The notes below the pieces were generated by a model. The model saw nothing but the letters and a program-made list of their open reading frames with translations, searched no databases and had not been told where the DNA came from. A stretch of DNA of 64,000 bases from Chitinophaga sp. CF118 (GTDB lineage Bacteria > Bacteroidota > Bacteroidia > Chitinophagales > Chitinophagaceae), in NCBI RefSeq assembly GCF_900112615.1, contig NZ_FOMK01000001.1, positions 1-64,000 on the forward strand. The letters are read 5' to 3'. The first letter of the stretch is position 1, and every line of letters begins with the position of its first letter. A program made the position numbers and the translations under genes. Below, one piece after another: positions 36,954 through 46,783 of this stretch.

Positions 36954-37182
36954 AACTTTGATTGGTTTGGGTGATACTAATAAACTGTCTTACACGATTG
37001 GTTGTATAGAGAAACCCAGGCATTAGCCGGAGGTGCAGCAAACACTTCCGGTTTTATGCAAGTGGGCATAAATAATGTCTTATTTTCATTCATTTGAAAA
37101 ATAGATCCTACCTGGAAACGGGCTGGTTGTTTCGGATCTGTTTAAGAAAATATATAACCTAGAAACATTCTATGTAAACCAT

Positions 37183-38418
37183 CTAAGGTATTACAACAAT
37201 CTGTTTGTTCTCAATTCTAAAATGCACATCGCTTAATTCCAGTATTTTTAACACCTCAGATGCATTGGCCTCACGCGAAATTTTACCTCCAAATTTCCTA
37301 TCAGGGATTTTTCCCTCATAGCTAATATCAACATTATACCATCTGGCAATCTGACGCATAACTGAGGGCAAGTCTGCCCGATTAAACTGGAAATATCCAT
37401 TTTTCCAGGCCATCACTTCTTCAATATTGGCATTTTCAACAAGTTTGATTTGCCCTATCTCTTCCATCTGTGCCTGCTGTCCGGGAGCAAGCAAGGTAGT
37501 GCTTGCCCCCTTTGTCACTTTTACGGCTCCTTCCAATAAAGTTGTTCTAATGTCTCCTTCATCAGCATAAGCCATTATGTTAAAATGAGTACCAAGCACT
37601 TTTACCTGGCCAACGCTGGCTTCTCCGGGAGAAGGGAGAATATCTACCATAAAAGGAATTTTCTTTCCTGCTTTAACGCTTACCTGGGCAACCTCAAAAT
37701 ATGCCTCTCCAGCCAATTCAACCTTTCGTTCCTTATCATTGAAAACAGTTGGAAAACGTAGGGAGGATGCCGCATTCAGCCATACTTTACTGCCATCAGG
37801 TAATTGCAACTGGTATTGACCACCACGGGGAGTAGAAATAGTATTATAAGCAGCGGCTGCATCGCTTGAATTATGGCCCTTTTCATATACTAACTGACCG
37901 CTATCCAGCTTTATGACCTTAGCGTTCCCCTGTTGAGCAAGGACACCGTTCTCCGCACTATCCAAAGTAATTACTGAACCATCTGCCAGTAAAAGTGTAG
38001 CAGTATTCCTGCCGGGAGCTAAATCCTTATTTCGAACTTCGATACTATAATCCGGGGTACTATTTTGATTGATTAAGTAAAATGCTGCCATGCTAATGAA
38101 TAATATGCTTATAGCTGCAGCTATATATCTGAATTTTCCGGAACTCAACAGCCAGATAAATCGGGACCTTGGCCGGTCAATTTGGTCACAGATATGCTGA
38201 AATACCTCAGCCTTCCCTTCCTCCAACTCTTTAAATCTTGTTGTAAAAAGAATCATAGTTTCCTGATCTACGATCTCCCGGAATAACTTATTGTTGGTCT
38301 TTTTTTCGCCTAGCCAGTGATTTAGTTGTATTTCCTCCTTGTCATTAATATTCCCATTCAGGTACTTAAGAATAATATCTCTTATCTCATATACCTGTTT
38401 TAAGTCCATCTCATTCAT
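37183..38418 (-). CDS. FecR-family anti-sigma factor
   Basis: A 411-aa FecR-type inner-membrane regulator: a cytoplasmic N-terminal part of about 95 residues, one membrane helix (YIAAAISILFISMAAFYLI), a periplasmic FecR domain (TPRGGQYQLQLPDGSKVWLN, KVLGTHFNIMAY) and the C-terminal DUF4974 block (VMRQIARWYNVDISYEG). It receives the signal from the STN domain of the SusC at 33369 and releases the sigma factor encoded just upstream. Confidence 0.95.
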   Translation of the reverse strand: MNEMDLKQVYEIRDIILKYLNGNINDKEEIQLNHWLGEKKTNNKLFREIVDQETMILFTTRFKELEEGKAEVFQHICDQIDRPRSRFIWLLSSGKFRYIAAAISILFISMAAFYLINQNSTPDYSIEVRNKDLAPGRNTATLLLADGSVITLDSAENGVLAQQGNAKVIKLDSGQLVYEKGHNSSDAAAAYNTISTPRGGQYQLQLPDGSKVWLNAASSLRFPTVFNDKERKVELAGEAYFEVAQVSVKAGKKIPFMVDILPSPGEASVGQVKVLGTHFNIMAYADEGDIRTTLLEGAVKVTKGASTTLLAPGQQAQMEEIGQIKLVENANIEEVMAWKNGYFQFNRADLPSVMRQIARWYNVDISYEGKIPDRKFGGKISREANASEVLKILELSDVHFRIENKQIVVIP

Positions 38419-38509
38419 AGAGCAGATACCTTTTACGGATATTCATTAATAGAAACAACTGAAGGAAGGAATAGTATGAAAGAAAGAGAAGAAATATGAG
38501 GTTTCTGTA

Positions 38510-39115
38510 TTATTTATTTATAAGCTGTACAAAGTAGGGCCACAGCAGGAGGCCAACCATTAAATGTTTGTTGCCAAGTTTTTTTCTTAAAAGCAGTAAA
38601 GCCCTTGCCTTTTGGGTTTTTACCGTATTAATGGAAATATTCAGTTTATCAGCAATCTCCTGGTTTTTCATCTGTTCCAGGTAACTCATTTTTAAAACGT
38701 TCTGGCATTGATTAGGGAGTTTTTCAATGGCATTATACAGGGTCCAGTATACTTCTGTAAAAAGGATCTTATCCAGCACCAAATCCTCCTGATAGATAGG
38801 ATACTTAGTTGATTCTTCGTATTTCTTAATATGGCTTTTATGTTTTAAAATATTACGGCAGGCATTTTTTGTGCTGATATACAGGAAAGCTTTGATATTT
38901 TCTTCCGTATTAAAGCTTCCACGTTTTTCCCATAATTTAATAAAAACATCCGTTACAACATCTTCAGCTGCAGGTTTATCCAAAATTATTTGTTCGGCAA
39001 AAAAAGAAAGTGGTATATAAAATAAATCATAGAAATGACCAAAGGCAGTGATACTACCTTTTTTGAATTCAGTAATGTAAGAAAACGTGATACTATTGTA
39101 TTCTACACGATGCAT
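38510..39115 (-). CDS. ECF RNA polymerase sigma factor (sigma-70 family)
   Basis: A 201-aa ECF sigma factor with region 2 (AEDVVTDVFIKLWEKR) and a region 4 helix-turn-helix (LEQMKNQEIADKLNISINTV). Ninety-one nt separate it from the FecR gene. It should drive the SusC-SusD-M16 operon when FecR is triggered. The last residues form a hydrophobic stretch (VGLLLWPYFVQLI), unusual for a soluble sigma factor but seen in some Bacteroidota members. Confidence 0.95.
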   Translation of the reverse strand: MHRVEYNSITFSYITEFKKGSITAFGHFYDLFYIPLSFFAEQIILDKPAAEDVVTDVFIKLWEKRGSFNTEENIKAFLYISTKNACRNILKHKSHIKKYEESTKYPIYQEDLVLDKILFTEVYWTLYNAIEKLPNQCQNVLKMSYLEQMKNQEIADKLNISINTVKTQKARALLLLRKKLGNKHLMVGLLLWPYFVQLINK

Positions 39116-39521
39116 TGAGCAATAAATAATTAATTGTTTATAATTTCCTTTTACTCAACTTAATGTAATGTAATAATTTTGGCCTGCCGCCAATTGGATT
39201 ATTTAAATATCTGTATCAATATGAGTATACATGTACAGGCATATCCTCTTTGTATTTCATAAAGTAGTAGCAGGCCGGCGAAACTTGTCCAAACTGGATA
39301 AGTTTATAACTTCAATTGTTCTTAGTAAAAAAGATTAAAACGATAAGTCTAAGGTAAGAATTTTTGATTTCGATAACAGATAATTTACTCATCAAAATCA
39401 CATACGTGCAAGTAATAATATTACCTGATTATAAATACATTCCCTGGTAAATACTTTTTCCCGGATGTAAGTATACAAAAGAAATATAAGCAATTAGTTA
39501 ATAAGATGTTAACTAAACAAA
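39116..39521. other. Intergenic, no gene seen
   Basis: About 400 AT-rich bases between the sigma factor start and the stop of the cytidylyltransferase, both on the minus strand. It should contain the sigma operon promoter and the end of the phosphoramidate operon. No clear hairpin terminator or promoter was identified by eye. Confidence 0.5.
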
Positions 39522-40301
39522 TCACATTGTATTGAGGCTATCCACATCAAGAAAACTTGAGAGTTTTCCAGTGTTATATAAGTCATTATAAATATGAAAA
39601 TCATTCACAGAGTCAAACTCAAGCCATCCATTTTTTATTTTCTCCACATGCAATGTCACTCCTTTAAAGATCAACCAATTCAGGAATGGGGTAATTGAAG
39701 TCTGGTGAGCACTCTCCTCTCCCATCTCAACTATATAAATTGCCCACATATTTCTCAATAATGGAATCACTTCCCTGGAGATTTTTATAAGCCCGATATA
39801 CTGGGCATCAATAAGGGAATAATCTTCTACCTTATTCCCAATTTCCAATAATTCACCCTGTTCATTGATTGAGCAACTCTCCAGATCAGCAAAGGGGTTT
39901 TCCATCCGCATCGTCCAGTAATCCAGATACTTTTCATCTACTGCTACTACAATGGGATTGTTATTGATCAACAGGCCATCCAGTACTTTTTGCTCGAATA
40001 TAATATCACCATAACAAATAAGAATATCAGTATCCTCATCCTGCAATCCTAAAAATAAACTGTATAACATATTTGTACTTTTGTACAACCTGTTATATAC
40101 CGTATTGTACCCCAGCGTATCAATGGCTTCATGCAAATAGCCGGTCACAATCTTAATATCATCGATACCGGCATTCTTCAGTACTCTTATTTTGTACTGC
40201 AAAAGATCTGTGCCCTGAAAGGTTATTAATGACTTTGGTATATCGGCAGTGAGGTGAGCCATTCTTTTGCCCTCTCCGGCAGCCAGGATAAGTGCTTTCA
40301 T
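39522..40301 (-). CDS. Nucleotidyltransferase, likely CTP:phosphoglutamine cytidylyltransferase
   Basis: A 259-aa MobA/GlmU-like NTP transferase with the nucleotide motif LAAGEGKRM (residues 6-14), Lys23 in PKSL and the metal-binding YGDIIF. Alone it would be called a sugar or choline-phosphate cytidylyltransferase. In order with a C26-type amidotransferase and a PEP-synthase-like kinase, it matches Cj1416 of Campylobacter jejuni, which joins CTP to L-glutamine phosphate. Its start overlaps the upstream gene by 4 nt. Confidence 0.85.
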   Translation of the reverse strand: MKALILAAGEGKRMAHLTADIPKSLITFQGTDLLQYKIRVLKNAGIDDIKIVTGYLHEAIDTLGYNTVYNRLYKSTNMLYSLFLGLQDEDTDILICYGDIIFEQKVLDGLLINNNPIVVAVDEKYLDYWTMRMENPFADLESCSINEQGELLEIGNKVEDYSLIDAQYIGLIKISREVIPLLRNMWAIYIVEMGEESAHQTSITPFLNWLIFKGVTLHVEKIKNGWLEFDSVNDFHIYNDLYNTGKLSSFLDVDSLNTM

Positions 40302-40903
40302 TTTGTTAATGCTTTTAGTATATAGTTATCTACTTCATTTAATGATACTGCCCGCTCCGGGTGCCACATAATTCCAAAAATCTTCTTTCCTCTGTATTTA
40401 AATGCTTCTACTGTTTCATCCTCCGAATAGGCTAATGGGATTAAATTGCTTCCCAGTTTGGAAATACAGTAATTATGATAACTATTTACAATCATCTTTT
40501 TTCCAGGTATAAAATTCCCGGTAGAAATAAGATGATCCCCTACATGTCTTTTATAAATTATTTCGGATCCGAAATAATCTGCAATTACCTGTGCACCTCT
40601 GCAAATGCCAAGAACAGGAATGGCATTTGCCAAAGCATAATCTATAATCTTCCTGTCTATAAGATCTCTTTTTATAGAATCATTATTATTTGAGAATTTC
40701 GACAGATCATTTCCTCCTGAAAGGATGAAACACGAAAACTTAATATTGGCTAAATAACCATCTACGATCTCCTCATCATTCACTAAAAGAACCGGAATGA
40801 GAGAAGTTCTCTTTGCAAAGTTATACAACTGCCTGTCTATGCAATCAATATATTCATTTCTTGCATCAATGTAATCAGCTCTTACCGTTATTCCAATAAA
40901 CAT
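40298..40903 (-). CDS. C26-type glutamine amidotransferase fold, likely gamma-glutamyl-CDP-amidate hydrolase
   Basis: A 201-aa class I amidotransferase/gamma-glutamyl hydrolase with Cys101 in GICRGAQ, and His181 and Glu183 in MWHPERA, a complete triad. The length is like that of Cj1417, which releases glutamate from the cytidylylated phosphoglutamine to give cytidine diphosphoramidate. It overlaps the kinase gene by 29 nt and the cytidylyltransferase by 4 nt, so all three are translationally coupled. On its own it could be a puuD-like hydrolase; the context decides. Confidence 0.85.
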   Translation of the reverse strand: MFIGITVRADYIDARNEYIDCIDRQLYNFAKRTSLIPVLLVNDEEIVDGYLANIKFSCFILSGGNDLSKFSNNNDSIKRDLIDRKIIDYALANAIPVLGICRGAQVIADYFGSEIIYKRHVGDHLISTGNFIPGKKMIVNSYHNYCISKLGSNLIPLAYSEDETVEAFKYRGKKIFGIMWHPERAVSLNEVDNYILKALTK

Positions 40904-43244
40904 ATTCTATTTTTTGATCCTTGCAGTTCAAAATAATGTATGATTTGTCCACCAGGTCATCAAACAGGTTATCACATCCTATTGCAGCAGGGATTCCCAA
41001 TTCAGTACACCTGAGTGCAAGATGGGAATTACTGCCACCATATTTTGTTACTATCCCCAGAATATCGCTGGAAAAGATGAAATCATATCCGGGATCTGCT
41101 CTCTCAATAAGAACAATCTTATTCGTAAAATCAACATCGGCATCTATTTTATCCATCAGCACCACTTCTCCCTTCACTATTCTTGTGGTAATAAAGTTGG
41201 GTTTGGGAGTATACTCTTCGGCATAATAGATGTCCTCCATGGAACTGATATAAGAAGGCAATGGAATACATTGACCAATCATATGTTCAACGGTATTCTC
41301 CTCTATTTTCTTCTTCAGTTGGCTCATAGTAATCTTCTTCTCATTAAAGCTACGCAAAGAAGGAATATCAACATCTAACAATTTATCAACTGGTATTTTA
41401 TGTTGTTTACCCCACATTTTTATCTTTTCAAGTGAATCCGAAAGGAATATTGAAAAGATGAATTTTCCACGTTCCCGGTTTATAATTGCCTTTTCGAAAA
41501 AGCTAAATAATGCCTTTGGTGTGGTATCCAATGAATATAAATTCAACAATGCTGCCAGTTTCTTCTGCTGCTCGCTGGTAATCTTGAATTTAGTATTCAA
41601 CTGTACATTTGAAATGTAACTATTATTTATTAAAAAAGACTCCATTTGCAGGCTATCTAACCTGTCTTGTGTAAGATCGTAAGTCCCGGGCCTTAAATGG
41701 CCATACTTACCCTTGAATTCTTCAAGAGAAATAATGCCCTTTCTAAAATTATCCATATCGAACAGCATCTCTTTCTCTACCGTATCCAGAGATAGTTTAA
41801 AGCGCTCTACATCAGTTTTACTGAACAGGTTCAGTTCTATAAGATCCCTTAAAATACTTTCCGCAATAAATGCATACCGGGCCAGTATTGCAAAATAATA
41901 AGTACCCGTTCTTGCTACATTCAATATTTCGAATAAAGCATCCAGTGAAGGGTCATTTTTCAGAGAGCGATACTTCTCTGACTTTGAAAAACTTTCCAGC
42001 TTTAAGGTTTCTTTCACGATAAACTCAAGACTGCTATCGCTCTTTGGATTAAGTCCGTTTAACAGAATATCTCTCAATGGACCCTCTAATTGTTCGCCCG
42101 CTTCTTTGTTTGTCAATCCAATTTTTGCTAATTTCTTCTCCATTAAAAAGGAGAAACTTGAAATAGCAATTTCAAACTCCATTTTATCATGCAGTGTTTT
42201 GTTGGAATTTAAAAGCGCAGTAGAGCGCTCAACAATATCATTCTTAAACTCCGAACTCAATTTCTCCGGCAAAAGACTTCTTATTGACTTACAAACATCT
42301 ATATATGGATGATTGCAGATCTTTAACATTAAATCCGGACCTACCTCCTTATTATATCCCATTTTCACTCTTGCGGCACGCCAGATCTTATTTGTGATAA
42401 GATATTCATATAAAGAATAACTAAGTGCATGAGGATTAAACCCTATCATTTCCGCAGGATTCCAATCCGTCATATTACTTAACGCCAGTAAATGAGGATC
42501 CTTGAAATGACCGTTTGAAAGATGTTTTATTTCTTTAAATATTTCCTTTTCGGAAACAGCCGTTTGTATAGTGGCTACAGAGGGAGACATAAACCTCACC
42601 TGGAATAAATGAACGGCATTAGACTCGTCAATTCCAAATTCAATGTCTATACATTTCTTTTCGAAAAGAGATTCTATTTCATTTAGTGCTTTAATCAGCT
42701 GAACTAAATAAGCCGCATTCTTTTCCAGGATCTCCTGCTTGATATTCTTCTGAATAAATATCTTTCTCGGAATATCTACTCCTTGTGTAATAGTATCCGT
42801 AGTACCATTTGTACTATTTATATTTAATAAATAATACGGTGAAACAGAAGTGGGTTTATAATTTAAAGCTACTCCATGATAAACAGTATTGCCTACGTAT
42901 TTCTGGACAATTATTTTGTGCTTGTCATTCACCCCTTCTTTCTCTATGATCTCCTCAAATATGGAATCAATTTTCTGTACCAGGTTATCATTAACTTCCT
43001 CCCTGGTTAATACAATAGAGTTGTACTGACCAACAGTTGATCCCAGATCAATATCTTCGGAAGCTGAGCTGGATCTGAGTATAACAGAATGGTTTCCCAA
43101 CAAAACACTGCGTAGACCAACAAAAAAATCTTCACTTCTCGAAATCCATTTATCATACGATATAACATGAAATTGTGGCACTGTGGATTTCTTAATTATG
43201 TCGCTGAGGTATAACAGTAAATCTGCTTTGTTGTATGTACTCAT
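40875..43244 (-). CDS. PEP-synthase-like kinase, likely L-glutamine kinase
   Basis: A 789-aa protein with a PPDK/PEP-synthase-type ATP-binding domain at the N-terminus (VILRSSSASEDIDLGSTVGQ, IEFGIDESNAVHLFQVR), a long central region unlike PEP synthase, and a C-terminal swivelling phosphohistidine domain with His741 in GGSNSHLALR. It has no PEP/pyruvate-binding barrel. This is the build of Cj1418, which phosphorylates the side-chain amide of L-glutamine. It is the first gene of the operon, facing a divergent phosphotransferase across 213 nt. A true PEP synthase lies at 47668, so this is not a housekeeping copy. Confidence 0.85.
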   Translation of the reverse strand: MSTYNKADLLLYLSDIIKKSTVPQFHVISYDKWISRSEDFFVGLRSVLLGNHSVILRSSSASEDIDLGSTVGQYNSIVLTREEVNDNLVQKIDSIFEEIIEKEGVNDKHKIIVQKYVGNTVYHGVALNYKPTSVSPYYLLNINSTNGTTDTITQGVDIPRKIFIQKNIKQEILEKNAAYLVQLIKALNEIESLFEKKCIDIEFGIDESNAVHLFQVRFMSPSVATIQTAVSEKEIFKEIKHLSNGHFKDPHLLALSNMTDWNPAEMIGFNPHALSYSLYEYLITNKIWRAARVKMGYNKEVGPDLMLKICNHPYIDVCKSIRSLLPEKLSSEFKNDIVERSTALLNSNKTLHDKMEFEIAISSFSFLMEKKLAKIGLTNKEAGEQLEGPLRDILLNGLNPKSDSSLEFIVKETLKLESFSKSEKYRSLKNDPSLDALFEILNVARTGTYYFAILARYAFIAESILRDLIELNLFSKTDVERFKLSLDTVEKEMLFDMDNFRKGIISLEEFKGKYGHLRPGTYDLTQDRLDSLQMESFLINNSYISNVQLNTKFKITSEQQKKLAALLNLYSLDTTPKALFSFFEKAIINRERGKFIFSIFLSDSLEKIKMWGKQHKIPVDKLLDVDIPSLRSFNEKKITMSQLKKKIEENTVEHMIGQCIPLPSYISSMEDIYYAEEYTPKPNFITTRIVKGEVVLMDKIDADVDFTNKIVLIERADPGYDFIFSSDILGIVTKYGGSNSHLALRCTELGIPAAIGCDNLFDDLVDKSYIILNCKDQKIEYVYWNNGKS

Positions 43245-43457
43245 GTTGGCTGTATTTCAGGGTTATCGAGCCTGGTTAGTTAACAAATAAAAATCATTTC
43301 AGATTAAATTTACAAAAACATTTTTTCAATAATCACGCATGTAGAATAAGGGATGGGATATCATAACTCCCAACCAAAAATCATAATTCGTATGCTATAA
43401 AAATGCAGTGAGATAAAATAATTTTAGGTACTTTTTCACCATACAAAACCCGCCCAT

Positions 43458-44687
43458 ATGTTAACAGAAAATTCTGCTACAAATACAAAAACAGAAAATG
43501 CCTATAACGAAACAGTACCTTATCCTGACAATGACATTAACTATTCGATGATAGATAATGTTATAACCAGCCACTTAAGCCTGAGCGGATTTACTGCGTA
43601 TAATAAATTTGATGAATTATTATATTGTTTGAAGATCCAAGAAGATTTTCCTTCTTTTCAGAGTATATCCAAGTGTTTCTCCGATTGGGGCATTCCCAAT
43701 CAGATTCAACAAATAAAAGAAGAGCAGTTCAGATTACTAAATAATTACTTTTTTTTAACTACTCTTCAATGGCCAGAAAGATGCATTCTTGTTGTCAAGG
43801 CAGATGATCTGGGAGTTACTTATTTATCTTCAGTAGGAGAATTTACAAGAATAGGATACGGTGATTTCTTCAAATTATGGAATGGTTACATTCTCACTAT
43901 CCAAACTATTCCTAATGAAGAGATGAAATTGGTTCGCAATCCAGCAGACAAATATTCCATAGAAGAAAAACTAGGCGATCGTGAAAGTATTAAATCTGAG
44001 ATTGCCAGACTATCATCGAAAAAATCACCCGTGTTAATAATAAATCTATTCCGTTTAATATCCTATCATTTTACATATATATTTTTCCGGCTAGGAATTA
44101 AACCGACTACATTAACTTTCCTATGGCTCTTATGCTTATTAGGAGCATCAGCACTGCTTGCAGATAATCTATCACTAACTAATAGATTAATCGCTGCCGG
44201 GTTGATTATCTTTCACTACATATTAGACTGTTCAGATGGTGAATTGGCAAGATTCACTAAACAAGAGTCTTCATATGGACACACAACAGAACATATAGTA
44301 CATTATACTTCAATGTTTTGTTTAATTGTTGGAATAACAATTGGTTTATACAAAGAAACAAATAATCCTAATATTTTATTTACCGGACTAATCTGCCTAT
44401 TATTCGATACTTTATTTCATACCACTTTATATCTTACACAACTTTGGTATAATCCCAGTCTTCAATATAAAATACTAGATAAGATTCGTCCCATACTCAA
44501 CAAAGTTCTACCTATCAATCCAAATTTATTCTTAGTCTGTATACTCTTAAATTGTCTTTATTTCTCTTTGATCTTCTGGTCAATTCTCGCTTTTATATTA
44601 TTCATCACCATGACATTGGCATATCTCATTCCTGAATATAAATTATTCAAACGGAACAGTGCCTTACGAAGCCATTATATAAAATAG
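43458..44687 (+). CDS. C39-like domain fused to CDP-alcohol phosphotransferase with altered motif
   Basis: A 409-aa protein. Residues 30-155 resemble a peptidase C39-like domain (SISKCFSDWGIP, then YLSSVGEFTRIGYGDFFKLW); no catalytic Cys/His pair is certain. From about residue 195 there is a membrane CDP-alcohol phosphotransferase with several helices. Its signature D-x2-D-G-x2-A-R-x8-G-x3-D-x3-D reads Asp257, Asp260, Gly261, Ala264, Arg265, Gly274, then Glu278 and His282 in place of the last two Asp. The last Asp is normally the catalytic base, so chemistry or substrate may differ. It is divergent from the CDP-phosphoramidate operon, which could supply its donor. The 3' end overlaps the next gene, convergent. 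Confidence 0.75.
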   Translation: MLTENSATNTKTENAYNETVPYPDNDINYSMIDNVITSHLSLSGFTAYNKFDELLYCLKIQEDFPSFQSISKCFSDWGIPNQIQQIKEEQFRLLNNYFFLTTLQWPERCILVVKADDLGVTYLSSVGEFTRIGYGDFFKLWNGYILTIQTIPNEEMKLVRNPADKYSIEEKLGDRESIKSEIARLSSKKSPVLIINLFRLISYHFTYIFFRLGIKPTTLTFLWLLCLLGASALLADNLSLTNRLIAAGLIIFHYILDCSDGELARFTKQESSYGHTTEHIVHYTSMFCLIVGITIGLYKETNNPNILFTGLICLLFDTLFHTTLYLTQLWYNPSLQYKILDKIRPILNKVLPINPNLFLVCILLNCLYFSLIFWSILAFILFITMTLAYLIPEYKLFKRNSALRSHYIK

Positions 44688-45862
44688 CCCAATTCTTTTA
44701 AAGCAGCTGCCAGGTATTCATACTGGCTGATATGGTTATATGCCTGTACCGAAATACGGATCCATAATTGAGGGTCATGTTTAGGAAAGATCATTACAGG
44801 AACTACAATACCATAAGCAGAGAAAAGAACTTCCGGCAAAGGATGGATATAGTTAAACCCCTTAGCAGACAAAACTCCTTTACCCAGGTAAATATTAGCA
44901 AGACTTCCTATCATATTATCAGGAATTGGGGGCGTTGTCCCCAATTCCTTTTCAAGGTATTGTTTTGCTGTTAGTGTCAAATCCCTGTTATGTTTCCTTA
45001 GCAGTTCCCAGGAACCATACAGGTCGTTCATCTGCTGCAAAGCAGTGGGTACACATAAGTATGCGGTGGGGTCATCGGTTCCACTCCAGAAAAACTTTTT
45101 TGCCCACTCGTCAGACAGATCATAGTGATAACTGATTTGTAAAGGACTTATCTTTTCCTGCCTGGAAGGATGTACATATAATATAGCAGATCCTTTTGGA
45201 GAACATACCCATTTATGACAATTCCCTACATAATAATCAGCCCCCAGTTTATCTATGTCAAGGTCCAGCATCCCGATTGCGTGCGCTCCATCAACCAATA
45301 CTTCTATCCCTCTTTGCTTAAACAGCAGCAGGATTTTCTCCAATGGGAAAATAGTGCCCGTTACAGAAGTAATATGGTCTATCAACAGTAATTTTGTACG
45401 GTCTGTTATTTCATTTTTCAATGCATCCACCACTTCATCTTCATCCTTTAAAGGAAAAGGTACTGTCGCCACTTTAATAGTAAATCCCTTTTTTCCCTCA
45501 TAGTATTTTAACACCTCCATACAGGCACCATACACATGACTGGTAGTGAGCACTTCATCTCCTGGATTAAAATCGAGTGAGTGAAAAATGGTGTTTACCC
45601 CCATTGTAGCATTCTTCACAAAAACGAGATTACTGGCTGTGGTACCAATAAACTTTGCAATTTCTTCCCGTGCATTATCCCACAGCGGCTCCAGTTCACG
45701 TTTCATAAAACTGACAGGTTCCGCCTCCATCCGTTTTCTGAGTCTTGATTGTTCTTCCAGAACGGCAACAGGTGCTGCTCCATATGAACCATGATTTAGA
45801 AATGTATTTTTGGGGTCCAGTGACCAGAGATGTGCTTTGTCCGAATAATGTGCAGCAGTCAT
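44675..45862 (-). CDS. Class V aminotransferase-fold PLP enzyme (isopenicillin-N-epimerase-like)
   Basis: A 395-aa PLP enzyme: NHGSYGAAPVAVLE near the N-terminus, LLIDHITSVTG, VDGAHAIGMLDLD (Asp and His for PLP) and the Schiff-base Lys in GNCHKWVCSPKG. It resembles CefD-like epimerases or cysteine desulfurase relatives that act on amino acids or small thiols. The start at 45862 is preferred over one 51 nt upstream, because the homologous region begins near TAAHYSDKAHLW. It overlaps the phosphotransferase gene by 13 nt tail to tail. Substrate unknown. Confidence 0.85.
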   Translation of the reverse strand: MTAAHYSDKAHLWSLDPKNTFLNHGSYGAAPVAVLEEQSRLRKRMEAEPVSFMKRELEPLWDNAREEIAKFIGTTASNLVFVKNATMGVNTIFHSLDFNPGDEVLTTSHVYGACMEVLKYYEGKKGFTIKVATVPFPLKDEDEVVDALKNEITDRTKLLLIDHITSVTGTIFPLEKILLLFKQRGIEVLVDGAHAIGMLDLDIDKLGADYYVGNCHKWVCSPKGSAILYVHPSRQEKISPLQISYHYDLSDEWAKKFFWSGTDDPTAYLCVPTALQQMNDLYGSWELLRKHNRDLTLTAKQYLEKELGTTPPIPDNMIGSLANIYLGKGVLSAKGFNYIHPLPEVLFSAYGIVVPVMIFPKHDPQLWIRISVQAYNHISQYEYLAAALKELGYFI

Positions 45863-46182
45863 AATATGTATGTTGGAAACGAATGTATGTAATCCCGGAA
45901 TAATAAAAAACAAAACGGTTTATATCAGCTGGCAGTAAGAAAGGACGGTTTAGCATAATTCCCCTTGCACAAATTCATAACTGAAAACGAATTTTTATAA
46001 GGAAATTGACATTAAGAAGGGCTGAAAAAGATAAATCTATATAATCCTGTTATAACAAAATCTAACCTGCTAACTTTTGCTTATGTAAATGAATATGCAA
46101 TGGATAGATGCTACAAGAAATAAAAAGGGAGATCCTATGATTCTTGCAAAAATATGTTAGTCGAAAAATTACCCGAATAAAT

Positions 46183-46593
46183 ATGATTGCGAATTTTTTC
46201 ATCATCTTGATAAGCGTAATACTCATTTCCCTTTGGACCTATGCCACCTATTCTAAATTGAGCGATACCAGGAAGTTCAGGCAAAGTTTGATGCAGCAGG
46301 TATTCCCAAAATGGGTTGGTAGCATACTGTTTTGGGTATTACCTCTTGCCCAGTTAACCACGATCTGGCTATTGCTGTTTACAAAAACAAGGCTATTAGG
46401 AATGTATGCCTCCTTCTTGCTGATGTTTGCCTTTACACTGTATGTGGCAGGCGCAGTATACCAGGTGTATGACCGTTATCCATGCCCTTGCGGAGGTTTG
46501 TTCACCCGTATGGGCTGGTATAAACATCTCCAGGTAAATCTGTTGCTTACATTATTGGCTTTCGCAGGAATCCTTCTGATGGAATTCAGATAA
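46183..46593 (+). CDS. MauE/DoxX-like redox membrane protein
   Basis: A 136-aa integral membrane protein with four predicted helices, starting MIANFFIILISVILISLW; the motif YPCPCGGLF lies between helices 3 and 4. This is the common Bacteroidota MauE-like type, thought to pass electrons or help disulfide formation in exported proteins. A TTG start 39 nt upstream is possible but adds an unlikely basic tail before the first helix. These proteins often stand next to small exported-peptide genes; a broken one lies 190 nt downstream on the other strand. Confidence 0.85.
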   Translation: MIANFFIILISVILISLWTYATYSKLSDTRKFRQSLMQQVFPKWVGSILFWVLPLAQLTTIWLLLFTKTRLLGMYASFLLMFAFTLYVAGAVYQVYDRYPCPCGGLFTRMGWYKHLQVNLLLTLLAFAGILLMEFR

Positions 46594-46783
46594 AAAAAAG
46601 GAAGGGAAAGTAAAAACAATCCCCTCTACGGATAAACTAAAATCTACTACTAAGGAATAGATTGATATTAGGTGACAACCAAGAAATAATCACCTAATCC
46701 CCTGTTACGTAAAAATATCTTTCATAATCGAGTTGCTGTCAAATCATAGAAACAACTGAATGGATACTTAGGATGAAAGAGTA

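Noticed and set aside
40875..43244. Second PEP synthase
   Set aside because: The PEP/pyruvate-binding barrel seen in the 47668 protein is missing, and the partners are those of the glutamine phosphate pathway.
46089..46159. A 23-codon frame upstream of the MauE-like gene
   Set aside because: Too short, with no motif or conserved signal to support it.
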